From Polynucleobacter sp. 80A-SIGWE (GTDB lineage Bacteria > Pseudomonadota > Gammaproteobacteria > Burkholderiales > Burkholderiaceae), in the NCBI RefSeq assembly GCF_018882295.1, contig NZ_JACVOR010000001.1, positions 868,001 through 932,000 on the forward strand: a stretch of 64,000 bases of DNA. The letters are read 5' to 3'. The notes beneath the pieces are model-generated. The model was not told where the DNA came from, did not search any database, and worked only from the letters and a program-made list of their open reading frames with translations. The stretch's first letter is position 1. Each line of letters starts with the position of its first letter. Position numbers and translations under genes: made by a program. Below are positions 1 through 9,461 of this stretch, in pieces.

Positions 1-2
1 AG

Positions 3-2756
3 TTTCGAGCAGCCTTGGCTATTGAAGCGGATAACGGTATTGCCATTCGGGGTTTGATTCAGCTCTTAATAAACGCTGGTAAAAGCGATGAAGCCTTGGC
101 GTTGATTAATTCACAAGCCCCTGAAAATACCCCTGCAGGTAAGCGTTACGACTATTTACGAGTCAAGATTTTGAGCTCACAGGCAGATGATTTAGTGAGT
201 AAAGGTCAAAGTGAAGCAGCAACTCCTTATCTATTGCGTGCCATAAAGTTAGAGCCACTTAATCCTTGGTTGCGTTTTCAATTGGCTGGAATTTATGAGG
301 GCTTAGGCTCAGTCGACAAAGGTTTACTTGTAATGAAGGAGGGCTTGCGACTTGCCCCAAATGATCCCGAGATGATCAATGCGAATGTACTGTTCTTGTT
401 GAGTGCTGACAAGACAGAAGATGCATTAAATCTCATGCGCAGCGCTCTAGCAAAGCCATCATCAGATACCACATCACTCCGCCTAAGCTATGCCAATGTT
501 CTCAATCGTTTGCAGCGAGATGAAGAGCTAAGCCCCGTGTTGCTGCAGCTTGCCAAAACCCGCTTATCGGCAAGCGATAAACTCAAGCTCACTCAGATAC
601 AGCTCGATTTTGATATTCGGCAGGCGCTAAAAGTGGGTGATACCCCAAAGGCGATAGCGCTATTGAATCAGGCTATTGCACTCGATCAGGATGAAGTCTG
701 GTTACGTCTAGATTTAGCCCGTCTTTATGCAAAAATACATCGACCAAAAGAGGGGGTCGCCGTATTTGAGTCGTATTTGAAAGCGCACCCTAAAAGTACC
801 GAGGGCTTATACGCGTATGCCTTGTATTTATCTGGCCTAGAGCAGAATCAAGCAGCTCTCAAAGTATTGGAGCGCATTCCAGCGTCTGAACGCACTCCGA
901 AGATCACTCGCTTCCAAAGAGGTGTTTGGGTAGACCTCCAGCTTGTTCAAGTAAAGAAGCTGCATGCGCAGGGTGATCAGGCTCAAGCGATGACTCAGCT
1001 CGGCATTCTTGAGAAAGAAGTCTCTAGCGACCCCGATCTTTCTTCTTTGGTTGCTGCTATGTGGGGCTCTATCGGTGATGTGAAGCGAGCCAATGCACTT
1101 TTTAAGAGCATTGAGCAAGCCAATCCAAATCTCTCGGTTGAATGGCATTTGCGCTACGCCAATTTCTTACTTAACAACGAGCAGCCAGAGGCTTTCCAGC
1201 AAGAGATGACTTTACTGTCTAGGGAAAAGTTAAACGCAGCTCAAAAGCAAGGCTATTTAGATCTACAGCAGGCTTATGAGCTCAGAGCGATAGGACAACT
1301 GATCCAGTCCGGTGAAATTCAATCAGCGAAGCAAAAGTTGCAGCCTCTCATTGCTGCTGCACCCAAGACAAATAACTATAAGTTGATGTATTTGGATAGC
1401 CAGATCCAAAGAAGGGAAGGTTACTTAGATAAGGCAATCGACACTGAGCAGCAGGCGCTTGCTCAAGCCCCAGTGCCACTCTCCAGTTATCACAGCCTCT
1501 CTACACTCAAGCCAAGCACAAGCCCATCTGGAGTTTCTATATTCCAGATCGAGCCACCCATTTTTGAGCCTTCTGCCGCCGCTTCAGGAAGTGCATACCA
1601 ATATAAGCAGATGGCCGACATGATTGATATGCGGACCAATTGGATTGATTCCGCTGTTGACTACCTATCACTTAATGGCACGCCTGGACAGTCCTATTAC
1701 CGCGCTACCGAGATTCCGCTGGAATGGAAGATGCCAATGCGCTCTGATGAGCGAGTAACTTTCCGCGCCGACCAAGTCAATATCAATGCAGGTACTCTGA
1801 ATGCAGGTAATTCATATCAGGTCAGCACTTTTGGATCTATGGCTGCATGTACAAGTAATTGCCCAACGAGCTTCTCAAATCAGTCCGCTTCAGGAACTGC
1901 TCTCAATATTGGATATGAAAAGCAAAACTTCAAAGCCGATATAGGTACAACGCCACTTGGCTTTCTCACGCAAAATTGGATAGGTGGGGTGAAGCAGAAG
2001 TTAGATGTAGGCCCTGTTGGGGTCACATTGGAACTAGCTCGCCGTCCTATGACGAGTACATTGCTCTCTTATGCTGGAACCCGTGATCCTGTTACTGGTT
2101 CTGTCTGGGGTGGCATGGTTGCTACCGGCGGAACGATTGGTTTGAGCCTGGATCAGGGCGGTACTTTGGGCGGCTGGACTTATTACCGAGCTCGCAGCCT
2201 CACTGGAACAAATGTGCAAAGTAATAGCGATAACCAATTTATGGCTGGCTTAAATTGGCGCATTATTAATGAAACAGACCGTCAACTCTCGAGCGGTCTT
2301 AATGGAATGTTATGGGGCTTTAGGCAAAACGCAGGTGAGTTTACTTATGGGCAGGGCGGATACTACAGTCCGCAAAACTATCGCTCCGTAACGCTACCCT
2401 TAAACTACGCGCAGCGTTTTGCACGCTTCTCCTACATGATTGGTGGATCAGTTTCAAGTAACTGGTCTCGTACAGACGCAGCACCTTACTTCCCTACAAA
2501 TTCTGCTTATCAGGCTGCCGCAGGAAATCCTTACTATTCTGCGAGTTCCGGTCCGGGTAGCGCTTACTCTGCTTTGGCGGCATGGGAGTATCAAGTTACT
2601 CCATCAGTATTTGTGGGTAATCGATTGAAGTTAGAGCGTTCTCCGTACTATGCCCCAAATAGTTTTGTGCTGTATGTGCGTATTGCACTTGATGGTGCTG
2701 CGCCGCAGCCTGTAGCCTTGCAGACACAACCAGTCATTCCAACATCCCGCTTTTAA
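3..2756 (+). CDS. bcsC: Cellulose synthase outer-membrane subunit BcsC, 5' end missing
   Basis: The frame is open from the left edge, so the true start lies outside the window. Roughly the first 480 visible residues are tandem tetratricopeptide repeats with the usual Leu/Ala/Pro spacing (for example RAIKLEPLNPWLRFQLAGIY). From about residue 560 the sequence turns into a beta-rich, Tyr/Gly-rich region ending in a short C-terminal strand, as expected for the BCSC_C outer-membrane barrel. In this family the periplasmic TPR solenoid guides the glucan chain to the barrel for export. bcsG and bcsZ lie just downstream on the other strand, which supports the call. bcsA and bcsB would be expected to the left of the window. 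Confidence is high for the family; the full length is unknown. Confidence 0.93.
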   Translation, partial: FRAALAIEADNGIAIRGLIQLLINAGKSDEALALINSQAPENTPAGKRYDYLRVKILSSQADDLVSKGQSEAATPYLLRAIKLEPLNPWLRFQLAGIYEGLGSVDKGLLVMKEGLRLAPNDPEMINANVLFLLSADKTEDALNLMRSALAKPSSDTTSLRLSYANVLNRLQRDEELSPVLLQLAKTRLSASDKLKLTQIQLDFDIRQALKVGDTPKAIALLNQAIALDQDEVWLRLDLARLYAKIHRPKEGVAVFESYLKAHPKSTEGLYAYALYLSGLEQNQAALKVLERIPASERTPKITRFQRGVWVDLQLVQVKKLHAQGDQAQAMTQLGILEKEVSSDPDLSSLVAAMWGSIGDVKRANALFKSIEQANPNLSVEWHLRYANFLLNNEQPEAFQQEMTLLSREKLNAAQKQGYLDLQQAYELRAIGQLIQSGEIQSAKQKLQPLIAAAPKTNNYKLMYLDSQIQRREGYLDKAIDTEQQALAQAPVPLSSYHSLSTLKPSTSPSGVSIFQIEPPIFEPSAAASGSAYQYKQMADMIDMRTNWIDSAVDYLSLNGTPGQSYYRATEIPLEWKMPMRSDERVTFRADQVNINAGTLNAGNSYQVSTFGSMAACTSNCPTSFSNQSASGTALNIGYEKQNFKADIGTTPLGFLTQNWIGGVKQKLDVGPVGVTLELARRPMTSTLLSYAGTRDPVTGSVWGGMVATGGTIGLSLDQGGTLGGWTYYRARSLTGTNVQSNSDNQFMAGLNWRIINETDRQLSSGLNGMLWGFRQNAGEFTYGQGGYYSPQNYRSVTLPLNYAQRFARFSYMIGGSVSSNWSRTDAAPYFPTNSAYQAAAGNPYYSASSGPGSAYSALAAWEYQVTPSVFVGNRLKLERSPYYAPNSFVLYVRIALDGAAPQPVALQTQPVIPTSRF

Positions 2757-2770
2757 GTGAACTGCAGATC

Positions 2771-3145
2771 ATGAATAATCGCACCTCACTCCCTTGCTTA
2801 TTTCTGTTAATGGGTTTGCTGGCTAGCAGTCTATTAAGAGCACAGCCGTCGACTGTTGCTCCTCAATTTGACCCCTACCTTCCTGGGGAGTTAAATGAGC
2901 GCGCGTTGTATTCATTGAAAGATGGCGATGTTGCTACTGCAGTCATTTTGCTGGAGAGGGCATATCTCTTAAATCCGAATAGCCCTGATATCAAAGCCAA
3001 TTTAGAGATAGTCCGAAAGATTGATCAAGACAAGGTACCTGTTCAGATCAATGGTGAACCTATTTATCTAGATGCGCTTGGTAATACGGTGACTGCCGAA
3101 GAAAGAGTAGATGTTCCTGCTCTTTGGTCTGAAGCTAAACCCTAA
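2771..3145 (+). CDS. Small exported TPR-like protein of the cellulose locus
   Basis: A 124-residue protein starts 14 bases after bcsC. The N terminus (NRTSLPCLFLLMGLLASSLLRA) has the charge, hydrophobic core and small residues of a Sec signal peptide, so the mature protein is probably periplasmic. Residues 40-75 look like a single tetratricopeptide-type hairpin (ALYSLKDGDVATAVILLERA followed by LNPNSPDIKANL). It is probably co-transcribed with bcsC. I do not recognise a named family. A role next to the BcsC TPR solenoid is inference from position. Its 3' end overlaps the 3' end of convergent bcsG by four bases. Confidence 0.75.
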   Translation: MNNRTSLPCLFLLMGLLASSLLRAQPSTVAPQFDPYLPGELNERALYSLKDGDVATAVILLERAYLLNPNSPDIKANLEIVRKIDQDKVPVQINGEPIYLDALGNTVTAEERVDVPALWSEAKP

Positions 3146-4686
3146 TTATTGGTTTCAAATAGATTCCAGTTGATATCGTTAGAGCGGAAGTAGTAGGAAG
3201 ACCCATACTTCATGATGACGGAGTCTTCATTCTCTGCCACAAAGCGCGTACTCGGAATATTTTTTAAGTAGGATTCAGGTGAAGGAGCGGCTGCCCCAAA
3301 TGGCGTTTTACCTACAAATTTAGAGATTAAATCGGATGTAGCAAGGTAGCTCGTCGGTAGCTCAATGATGTTGGTTTTGACTGGAGCATCCGCTTTGCCT
3401 GTAAACATGATGCCGACTGGAACATTGGTTACATTGGGGCTTGGAATTTCTCGCATACCCACAATCTCATTCTTATTCCTGCGAATCGCTGCACCATGCT
3501 CCGGAATAAAAACAATCATCACTTGCTTCCCAGAGCTATTTACCTTGGTGTAGAAGCGATCCAGATCGGTTAATAATTTATGTGTCCTGCGAGAATACGT
3601 CTCCACGCTATTTTCTAGCCTACTACCATCCAGGGCGCGATTACCATCATGCAGTGTGATCGTGTTGTAAAACAGAGCTACTCTTTCATTTGGGGATTTC
3701 ATGCGTGCATCCCACCAATTGGATAGTACCGAGTAATCATCGTAAACTTGAGAGCCATCAAAGCCTTTTAAATACGGCGTAGCTTGAGTGTTATCAAATA
3801 GTGGGGCAGACATGCCACCCTCATTTCTGATTTCCTTCAGAAGATCCCCGTATTTACCATCATGATTTAAGGCTAGCTGTACTTGATATCCAGTTTTGTT
3901 GAGGTTGCCAAATAGCAGGGACCCTTCGACAGGTGGTTTGTATAGATCTCGTTGATCTTGCTGTCCTTTACTACTGCGTAATAAGCGAATGATCGACGGT
4001 CCACTGTAGGAAGAGGCCGAATTAAAGTTGGTAAATAAGTAATGGAAACGTTGGAAGAGAGGGTTGTTCTCTTCTTTGATGTATTTCAGGTCATCCCAGG
4101 CTAAGGAGCAAACATTGATCACCAGGATGTCAAATGGTACCCCGCTAGCTTTCTGAGATCGATTAAAGGCGGTACGGGAGGATTCTTCGATAAAGAACTC
4201 ATCAAGTGATTCTGTTAACTGCGCATCACTAGGTAGGCCAATAACTTGACCATCGGCATCATAAGCTAAAGGCGACATATTCGCCCTTAGCGGAAGGAGG
4301 GTGCTCATAATTGCAATCACGGCAATAGTTGACATGCGCAATTTTTTGGAAAGAAAGTAGTACGCAATAAATAAAACCAATAAGAACGCAATAACTTCCC
4401 AGCTCACAATGCGTGCTAGTAGCTCTAAGTAGTACTGAAAGCTGAAATCAAGTAGCTGGGGTATCTTGGGGATGATGTTTCGTAAAGAGGGGAGTTGGCT
4501 ATCAAAATAAAATAAAACAATACCAATGGGAATAGATACCCATTTCCGGATTTTCATTAATAGCGGATTGGCATTTGAAAATATTAGCCAAAGCGCAAAT
4601 GTTGCGTTAACAAAAAAATGAAAATTAATATAACCTGCATAGAACAGGATTATTTTGATAATGAAATAAAGACTCCAATTTCTCAT
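3142..4686 (-). CDS. bcsG: Cellulose phosphoethanolamine transferase BcsG
   Basis: In E. coli, BcsG adds phosphoethanolamine to cellulose in the periplasm. Here the N terminus carries several membrane segments and aligns by eye with the E. coli start (FYFLVK..AGYLNFH versus LYFIIK..AGYINFH). The soluble domain keeps the zinc and nucleophile set of E. coli (Cys243, Ser278, Glu442-His443): Cys193 in INVCSLAWDD, Ser228 in SSYSGPS and Glu396-His397 in IPEHGAA, plus His346 in TLHDGNR. Length is about 514 residues, close to the family. I chose the ATG at 4686 because it fits the E. coli N terminus; an in-frame TTG at 4707 would add seven residues and overlap bcsZ. It lies directly downstream of bcsZ and was probably transcribed with it. 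Confidence 0.93.
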   Translation of the reverse strand: MRNWSLYFIIKIILFYAGYINFHFFVNATFALWLIFSNANPLLMKIRKWVSIPIGIVLFYFDSQLPSLRNIIPKIPQLLDFSFQYYLELLARIVSWEVIAFLLVLFIAYYFLSKKLRMSTIAVIAIMSTLLPLRANMSPLAYDADGQVIGLPSDAQLTESLDEFFIEESSRTAFNRSQKASGVPFDILVINVCSLAWDDLKYIKEENNPLFQRFHYLFTNFNSASSYSGPSIIRLLRSSKGQQDQRDLYKPPVEGSLLFGNLNKTGYQVQLALNHDGKYGDLLKEIRNEGGMSAPLFDNTQATPYLKGFDGSQVYDDYSVLSNWWDARMKSPNERVALFYNTITLHDGNRALDGSRLENSVETYSRRTHKLLTDLDRFYTKVNSSGKQVMIVFIPEHGAAIRRNKNEIVGMREIPSPNVTNVPVGIMFTGKADAPVKTNIIELPTSYLATSDLISKFVGKTPFGAAAPSPESYLKNIPSTRFVAENEDSVIMKYGSSYYFRSNDINWNLFETNN

Positions 4687-4687
4687 A

Positions 4688-5701
4688 TTACTTTTTGAGA
4701 TCCTCAAGAGCCAATTTTGTGAATAAGGACAACATCGAGGAGTAGTAGCCTTCAGATGGATTAAAGCCGGGTAATTGAGTCGAATCTACATTTGGGTAGG
4801 CTAGTGTTAGGGCTGCAATACTCATAAAGCCTGAGGATGCATTGTACGTTGCTAACTCACCTGTATTGACGTTGACCCAGGAAGGCAAAAGCGGTTTTCC
4901 AGTAAATGAGCCCCAGAAGCTTTGAAAAGGATTTATAGAAGAGGGTGTGGCTTGCCGCCCCCAAATCAAATACAAAGGAATGCGGACAGCATCATAGCCA
5001 AAACGATCGCCATCAACTGCGCTAATGACGTTATTTTGGAGGCTCACCCAATCAGACGGTAAACGCCACTTCCCAAATTGAGCCTCTTGAATCAGTTGTG
5101 GGCCAGTCACCTTTAATTCCTCCCATTCTGGCGATGGATCAAGAGCAGACAGTTCCTGAATCGCAGGAAAGACCCAGTATGAGAGATTGAGTTTTATGAC
5201 ATCTTCTTTTTCAAAGCCGATGGCACCGGGAAGTAGCACAGTCCCCTTACTCGTTTTACGTAAGAGCTTATTTCGAATGGATTGGCTTACTTGGATCGCA
5301 GCAAATAAATAGCGAGGTTCTTTCCATTGACTATAGGCACGTGATAAAGCCCAAGCGATAAATAAATCACCATCACTAGCATTGTTCATATCATTGACGC
5401 CTACCTTGGGAGACCAGCTCCAGGCAAATAGCATGTCATCACGAACTTGTAGATTGGCTTGCGTCCAATTCCAGATTTCAGCAAAGGAGGCTGGGTCATC
5501 ATTTTGAATAGCTAGAAGCAAAGCCATCCCTTGACCCTCTGTATGGCTAATACCATTCTGGCCAACATCAACGACACGCCCATTTGAAATGTAGGCTGTT
5601 TTAAATTGCACCCAATCCTCGCTAGCAAGAGCTATCGCTGGTTGTGCCAACACTAGAGTGAAACACAAAAGCAAGGTTCTAAGGGTGGTAGGCCAAGTCA
5701 T
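4688..5701 (-). CDS. bcsZ: Periplasmic endo-1,4-beta-glucanase BcsZ (GH8)
   Basis: Glycosyl hydrolase family 8 cellulase of bacterial cellulose operons, which trims glucan in the periplasm. Visible marks are the catalytic acid region HTEGQGMALLLA, the conserved ASDGDLFIAWAL segment and the base-region motif GYDAVRIPLYLIWG. Length is about 337 residues, normal for the family. I placed the start at the ATG at 5701, which gives a standard signal peptide (TLRTLLLCFTLVLAQPAIALA). An in-frame TTG at 5752 would add 17 residues but lacks a good ribosome site; neither start has a strong one, so the start is uncertain. It is followed by bcsG on the same strand and is divergent from the HD-GYP gene. Confidence 0.93.
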   Translation of the reverse strand: MTWPTTLRTLLLCFTLVLAQPAIALASEDWVQFKTAYISNGRVVDVGQNGISHTEGQGMALLLAIQNDDPASFAEIWNWTQANLQVRDDMLFAWSWSPKVGVNDMNNASDGDLFIAWALSRAYSQWKEPRYLFAAIQVSQSIRNKLLRKTSKGTVLLPGAIGFEKEDVIKLNLSYWVFPAIQELSALDPSPEWEELKVTGPQLIQEAQFGKWRLPSDWVSLQNNVISAVDGDRFGYDAVRIPLYLIWGRQATPSSINPFQSFWGSFTGKPLLPSWVNVNTGELATYNASSGFMSIAALTLAYPNVDSTQLPGFNPSEGYYSSMLSLFTKLALEDLKK

Positions 5702-5783
5702 GGGAGTTTGATCAGAAATACCAGGGGAATGGGTTACATTATGGAGTAGCAACCTTTAATTATCTATTTATATTTACTATTTC

Positions 5784-7094
5784 ATGCAGTTAGCAAATCA
5801 AACCTTTTACCTTGCCATATTCATCGTCCTGGTTGCGTTGATGGCTCGCTTTTTGGCAAGCAAGGATCATGATCGCGCCCAATTCTCAGTAATTTATTGG
5901 CCTGCGGGTTTGAGTTTTTTGGCTGCCTCCATGCTTGGATACGCTACTGCACCCTGGGGCGGCAAGATTGTCTTAGCCTTGGCAAATATTTTCCTTGTTG
6001 CAGGCGTAGCCAATATTTCTTTGTTGTTTTGCTTCTGGAATAAATCTCTCACGCAGGCAAGCAAGCTGACTACGATAGTGTTATTCAGCATCGCTTTAGT
6101 AGCAGATGTTTCTTTGCTCATCTTTGGAACACCGCAAGACCGTATTCATCTAATGAATACTGTCTTAGGTATGTTTGGTCTTTGGCAGATTTCAGTATTA
6201 AGTCAGATACATAAAAAAGATAATGCGTATCAAATTAAGCTATTGCTTATAGTTGAGGTAATTGAATTCGGCACCCGCGTTGGTCGCTCGCTATTAACGC
6301 TTGGCGACCTTGAGTACTTGGGAGGGTTTTATCAAGAAGATGGATGGGCATTCTTGATGCGCATAGTCTCAATACTTGCCCTCGCTACTATTTGCATCCT
6401 TATCACTAACTACTACCTTGAAAAGGTATTGCATGAATATAGGCGCAGTTCTTGGGCTATTGAAGATGGAATGCTCAAAAGCTTGAATGCACTCTCAATG
6501 GTTCGTGATAATGAAACCGGGAATCACATTCTGCGCACTAAAAATTATGTGCGTGCGCTTGCGGAGAGATTGAAGGCTAGTGGTGTGTACGAGGATCAGC
6601 TCTCCAAAAAGGCAATTGATTACATTGTTAAGGCTGCACCTTTGCATGATATTGGTAAAGTTGGAATACCAGATAGCATTCTCAAGAAGCCGGGCTCACT
6701 GACAGATGAAGAGTGGCAGACTATGAAAACCCATGCTGGCCTTGGGCGAGACGTCTTAACTGCGGCAAAGTTAAAGGACGCAAAACATACCCACGTATTG
6801 GATGCCGCTATCCAAATTGCGGGATGTCACCATGAGGCCTGGGATGGCTCTGGATATCCGCAGGGGCTAAAGGGAGAGGAAATTCCTTTGGCTGCACGCT
6901 TGATGTCCTTGGCCGACACCTACGATGCTTTGGTTAATGAGCGGGTCTATAAAAAGGGATGGACTCATGATGAGGCCTGCGCTGAAATAGCCAGTCTTAA
7001 GGGTAAGCGTTTCGATCCCTTAGTGGTTGAAGCATTTATGCAAGAAAAGGAAAACTTTTTGCGTATCTCTGAAATGTATAGCGACGCACCATGA
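5784..7094 (+). CDS. Membrane HD-GYP domain c-di-GMP phosphodiesterase
   Basis: A 436-residue protein. The first about 210 residues hold roughly six hydrophobic segments, a membrane sensor or anchor region I cannot name. The C-terminal half is an HD-GYP domain: His288-Asp289 in LHDIGKVGIP, then HHEAWDGSGYP (residues 349-359) with the GYP triplet intact, then ADTYDALV. All metal-binding positions I can recognise are kept, so hydrolysis of c-di-GMP is likely. It overlaps the next gene, a GGDEF cyclase, by four bases (ATGA), so the two opposing enzymes are probably translated together. Neighbouring cellulose genes suggest that BcsA activation is one target, which is inference. No clear ribosome site is seen before the ATG. 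Confidence 0.9.
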   Translation: MQLANQTFYLAIFIVLVALMARFLASKDHDRAQFSVIYWPAGLSFLAASMLGYATAPWGGKIVLALANIFLVAGVANISLLFCFWNKSLTQASKLTTIVLFSIALVADVSLLIFGTPQDRIHLMNTVLGMFGLWQISVLSQIHKKDNAYQIKLLLIVEVIEFGTRVGRSLLTLGDLEYLGGFYQEDGWAFLMRIVSILALATICILITNYYLEKVLHEYRRSSWAIEDGMLKSLNALSMVRDNETGNHILRTKNYVRALAERLKASGVYEDQLSKKAIDYIVKAAPLHDIGKVGIPDSILKKPGSLTDEEWQTMKTHAGLGRDVLTAAKLKDAKHTHVLDAAIQIAGCHHEAWDGSGYPQGLKGEEIPLAARLMSLADTYDALVNERVYKKGWTHDEACAEIASLKGKRFDPLVVEAFMQEKENFLRISEMYSDAP

Positions 7095-8644
7095 CTATAA
7101 GCTTTGAATCCAACTCAACGATTAAGCGCAATACACGATTAATCGTATTTGCGGCATTGGTGCTTGTCGTAATACTGCTTGCAAACGCTCTGGTCTCCAC
7201 TTATTTACTACGTAAAAATAGTATTCAGGATAGGTCTGATCAACTTGCCAACTTAACCATTATTTTGGCTGAGCATACTTCGCAGACGATGTTCTCGGCA
7301 AACACCGCTTTACTGGGTATTCAGGAGGTTTTGGAGCGCGCCAAGATTGGCGATGAAAAATCCTATCAAGAATTTGCCTCAAAAAAGGCTCAATTTGATT
7401 TACTTGAAGAGCGCACAAGCTCTAATTCCATTCTCGATGTAAGTACCTTTGTAGCGGCTGATGGCAAGGTATTGAATTTTTCTCGCTCCTATCCACCACC
7501 GCCAATTAACTTGGCTGATCGGGATTATTTCAAATATCTCAGCATCAACAATGACCCTGACACCTATTACAGTGTCCCAGTGCGCAACAAGGGTAATGGG
7601 AAGTGGGTTTTTTATCTTGCTCGTAGGATTAATGGCAAGAATGATCAGTTCTTAGGGGTGGTTTTAGTGGGTGTTTCAGTGGAAGTGTTTTCTTCCCTCT
7701 ACGAGCGGATTGGTGGAAATTTGGGTGAGGGTGCTGCTTTAACTTTGTACCGAAAAGATAAAACGCTTTTGACGCGTTGGCCCTTGGTTGAGAATTTAAT
7801 TGGAAAAACTAATCCAAATCCCTTCATTGATGATTCATTGAACAACGTCGATGTGAATGGCGGTGTCATTTTTACTTCAGGCCCTGGTTTTACTCGTAAA
7901 AATGAGAGTCCTGTAGAGCGGATGGTTTCCTATAGAGCAGTTAAGGGTTATCCACTCATTGTAGGTACTGTTATTCCTGAGTCACTGTATTTAGCAAACT
8001 TAAATAAGAATGCGATTGGTATTTTTGTGGCGACTGGCCTGAGCTTGATTGCATTAATTATGGGCGCCTTTTTATTACTCAGATCCTATCGCCGTAATGC
8101 AGAGGCGCAGTATCGCGCACATCATGATGTATTAACCGAGTTACCAAATAGAACACTGTTTTCAGATCGCTTGCAGCAGGCCCTAGCGGTTAGCAAGCGC
8201 CAGCAGTCTAAGCTAGCTATTTTATTTGTTGATTTAGATAATTTGAAAATAGTCAATGATGCTTATAGTCACAATACTGGCGATGCCTTATTAAAAGAGG
8301 TTGCTCGTAGGATGAGGGAGTGTGTTCGGGAGTCAGATACCGTTGGTCGTTTGGGTGGAGATGAGTTTGTGCTGCTATTACCCGGGGTAGACTCGGAAAA
8401 CCAAGCATTCCAGATTGCTGAAAAAATTCGCTTGGCTTTAACTGCGCCAATTGATGTGGAAGGCGTAATCCTTAGTACTAGCGCAAGTATTGGTATTGCT
8501 TTGTATCCTGAGCATGGTCAAAACGAAACTGATCTCATTAACAATGCCGACATAGCCATGTACGAGGCAAAATCATCTGGCCGCAATCAAATTAAAGTAT
8601 TTGGTGAAGATGTTCTAAGATCAGCGCTAATTGATTTGGCATAA
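7091..8644 (+). CDS. Diguanylate cyclase with periplasmic Cache-like sensor
   Basis: A 517-residue protein with a membrane segment near residues 17-40, a periplasmic region of about 265 residues, a second membrane segment near 308-331 and a C-terminal GGDEF domain. The periplasmic part (ADRDYFKYL, VFYLARRI, IVGTVIPES) resembles double-Cache ligand sensors. The active site GGDEF is intact at residues 422-426. An RxxD inhibitory site, RESD at 413-416, lies exactly five residues upstream, so product inhibition is expected. The start overlaps the stop of the HD-GYP gene. The pair would make and break c-di-GMP next to cellulose genes. The ligand cannot be read from sequence. Confidence 0.92.
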   Translation: MTISFESNSTIKRNTRLIVFAALVLVVILLANALVSTYLLRKNSIQDRSDQLANLTIILAEHTSQTMFSANTALLGIQEVLERAKIGDEKSYQEFASKKAQFDLLEERTSSNSILDVSTFVAADGKVLNFSRSYPPPPINLADRDYFKYLSINNDPDTYYSVPVRNKGNGKWVFYLARRINGKNDQFLGVVLVGVSVEVFSSLYERIGGNLGEGAALTLYRKDKTLLTRWPLVENLIGKTNPNPFIDDSLNNVDVNGGVIFTSGPGFTRKNESPVERMVSYRAVKGYPLIVGTVIPESLYLANLNKNAIGIFVATGLSLIALIMGAFLLLRSYRRNAEAQYRAHHDVLTELPNRTLFSDRLQQALAVSKRQQSKLAILFVDLDNLKIVNDAYSHNTGDALLKEVARRMRECVRESDTVGRLGGDEFVLLLPGVDSENQAFQIAEKIRLALTAPIDVEGVILSTSASIGIALYPEHGQNETDLINNADIAMYEAKSSGRNQIKVFGEDVLRSALIDLA

Positions 8645-8671
8645 CTAGGCTTAAGATTTGGAATTCCTATT

Positions 8672-9442
8672 ATGAAAAAATTCGACTTTCTTTCTATTCT
8701 CTTTGGCTTATTGCTCTCTGTGATTGCGCTGTATTTTATGCTGCGACCATCTACTGCGACTAGCGCCCCCGCATCAACTATTCCCGTTGTAAAAGTAGGC
8801 CCTGTATCTTGGGATCAAACTGAGATGACGATTGCTGATGTCAAAACTTTCGCTGAAGCTACCGGCTTTGTAAGTCAGGCTGAGAAAAACGGCGGCGGAC
8901 TTTCTTATGAAGCAGGCTTTGTAAAGAAGCCGGGCTGGACTTGGAAAACGCCTTATGGTGTTCCTGCAAAAGTAAGTGAGCCTGCGGTGCATCTAAATCA
9001 AGCTGAAGCGGCATCGGTTTGTCGCTTCTATGGCAAACGTTTGCCTACTGAAGCTGAGTGGACATCTGCGGCTTTTCTGGAGCAAAGAGAAGCTCCTCCA
9101 ACCGGCTTTAGCAAAGGTCAGCGTTATCCCTTTCCTGGCGGAGCCACTCCAGAGGTCTCTCATTGCCTAAGCGGATGCGGTGACTATAAGGGTGTAGCGC
9201 CAGCAGGCGCATTAAACCGCGGCACTGGTCATGTTCCTACTGGTACCACTAAGCCAGGAGTCAATGGCTTATTGGATATGGGTGGCAATGTTTGGGAATG
9301 GACGGCAACCGAACGTAACGGTGGCTACATTACTCGTGGCGCCTCTTGGTGGTATGGTCCTGAGCGTCAAAAAGAGTCTGATGTGGAATCCAAGCCTGCC
9401 GATATTGGTGTGGTTTATATAGGCTTTCGCTGCGTTAGCTAA
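8672..9442 (+). CDS. FGE/SUMF1-fold protein, membrane-anchored, catalytic cysteines not seen
   Basis: A 256-residue protein with an N-terminal membrane anchor (FLSILFGLLLSVIALYFML) and a formylglycine-generating-enzyme-like fold. Family marks are VSWDQTEMTIADVKTFAEAT, GKRLPTEAEWTSAA, GLLDMGGNVWEWTA, TRGASWW and the C-terminal GFRCVS. True FGEs carry a reactive cysteine pair after the G-[GA]-S-[FW] motif. Here that stretch (GASWWYGPERQKES) has no cysteine, so sulfatase-activating chemistry is doubtful. No sulfatase gene is in the window. Many members of this fold act in other reactions or as binding domains. It stands between the cyclase gene (27 bases upstream) and the helicase gene (19 bases downstream). 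Confidence 0.82.
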   Translation: MKKFDFLSILFGLLLSVIALYFMLRPSTATSAPASTIPVVKVGPVSWDQTEMTIADVKTFAEATGFVSQAEKNGGGLSYEAGFVKKPGWTWKTPYGVPAKVSEPAVHLNQAEAASVCRFYGKRLPTEAEWTSAAFLEQREAPPTGFSKGQRYPFPGGATPEVSHCLSGCGDYKGVAPAGALNRGTGHVPTGTTKPGVNGLLDMGGNVWEWTATERNGGYITRGASWWYGPERQKESDVESKPADIGVVYIGFRCVS

Positions 9443-9461
9443 TCCCATGAAACAATAGGGG

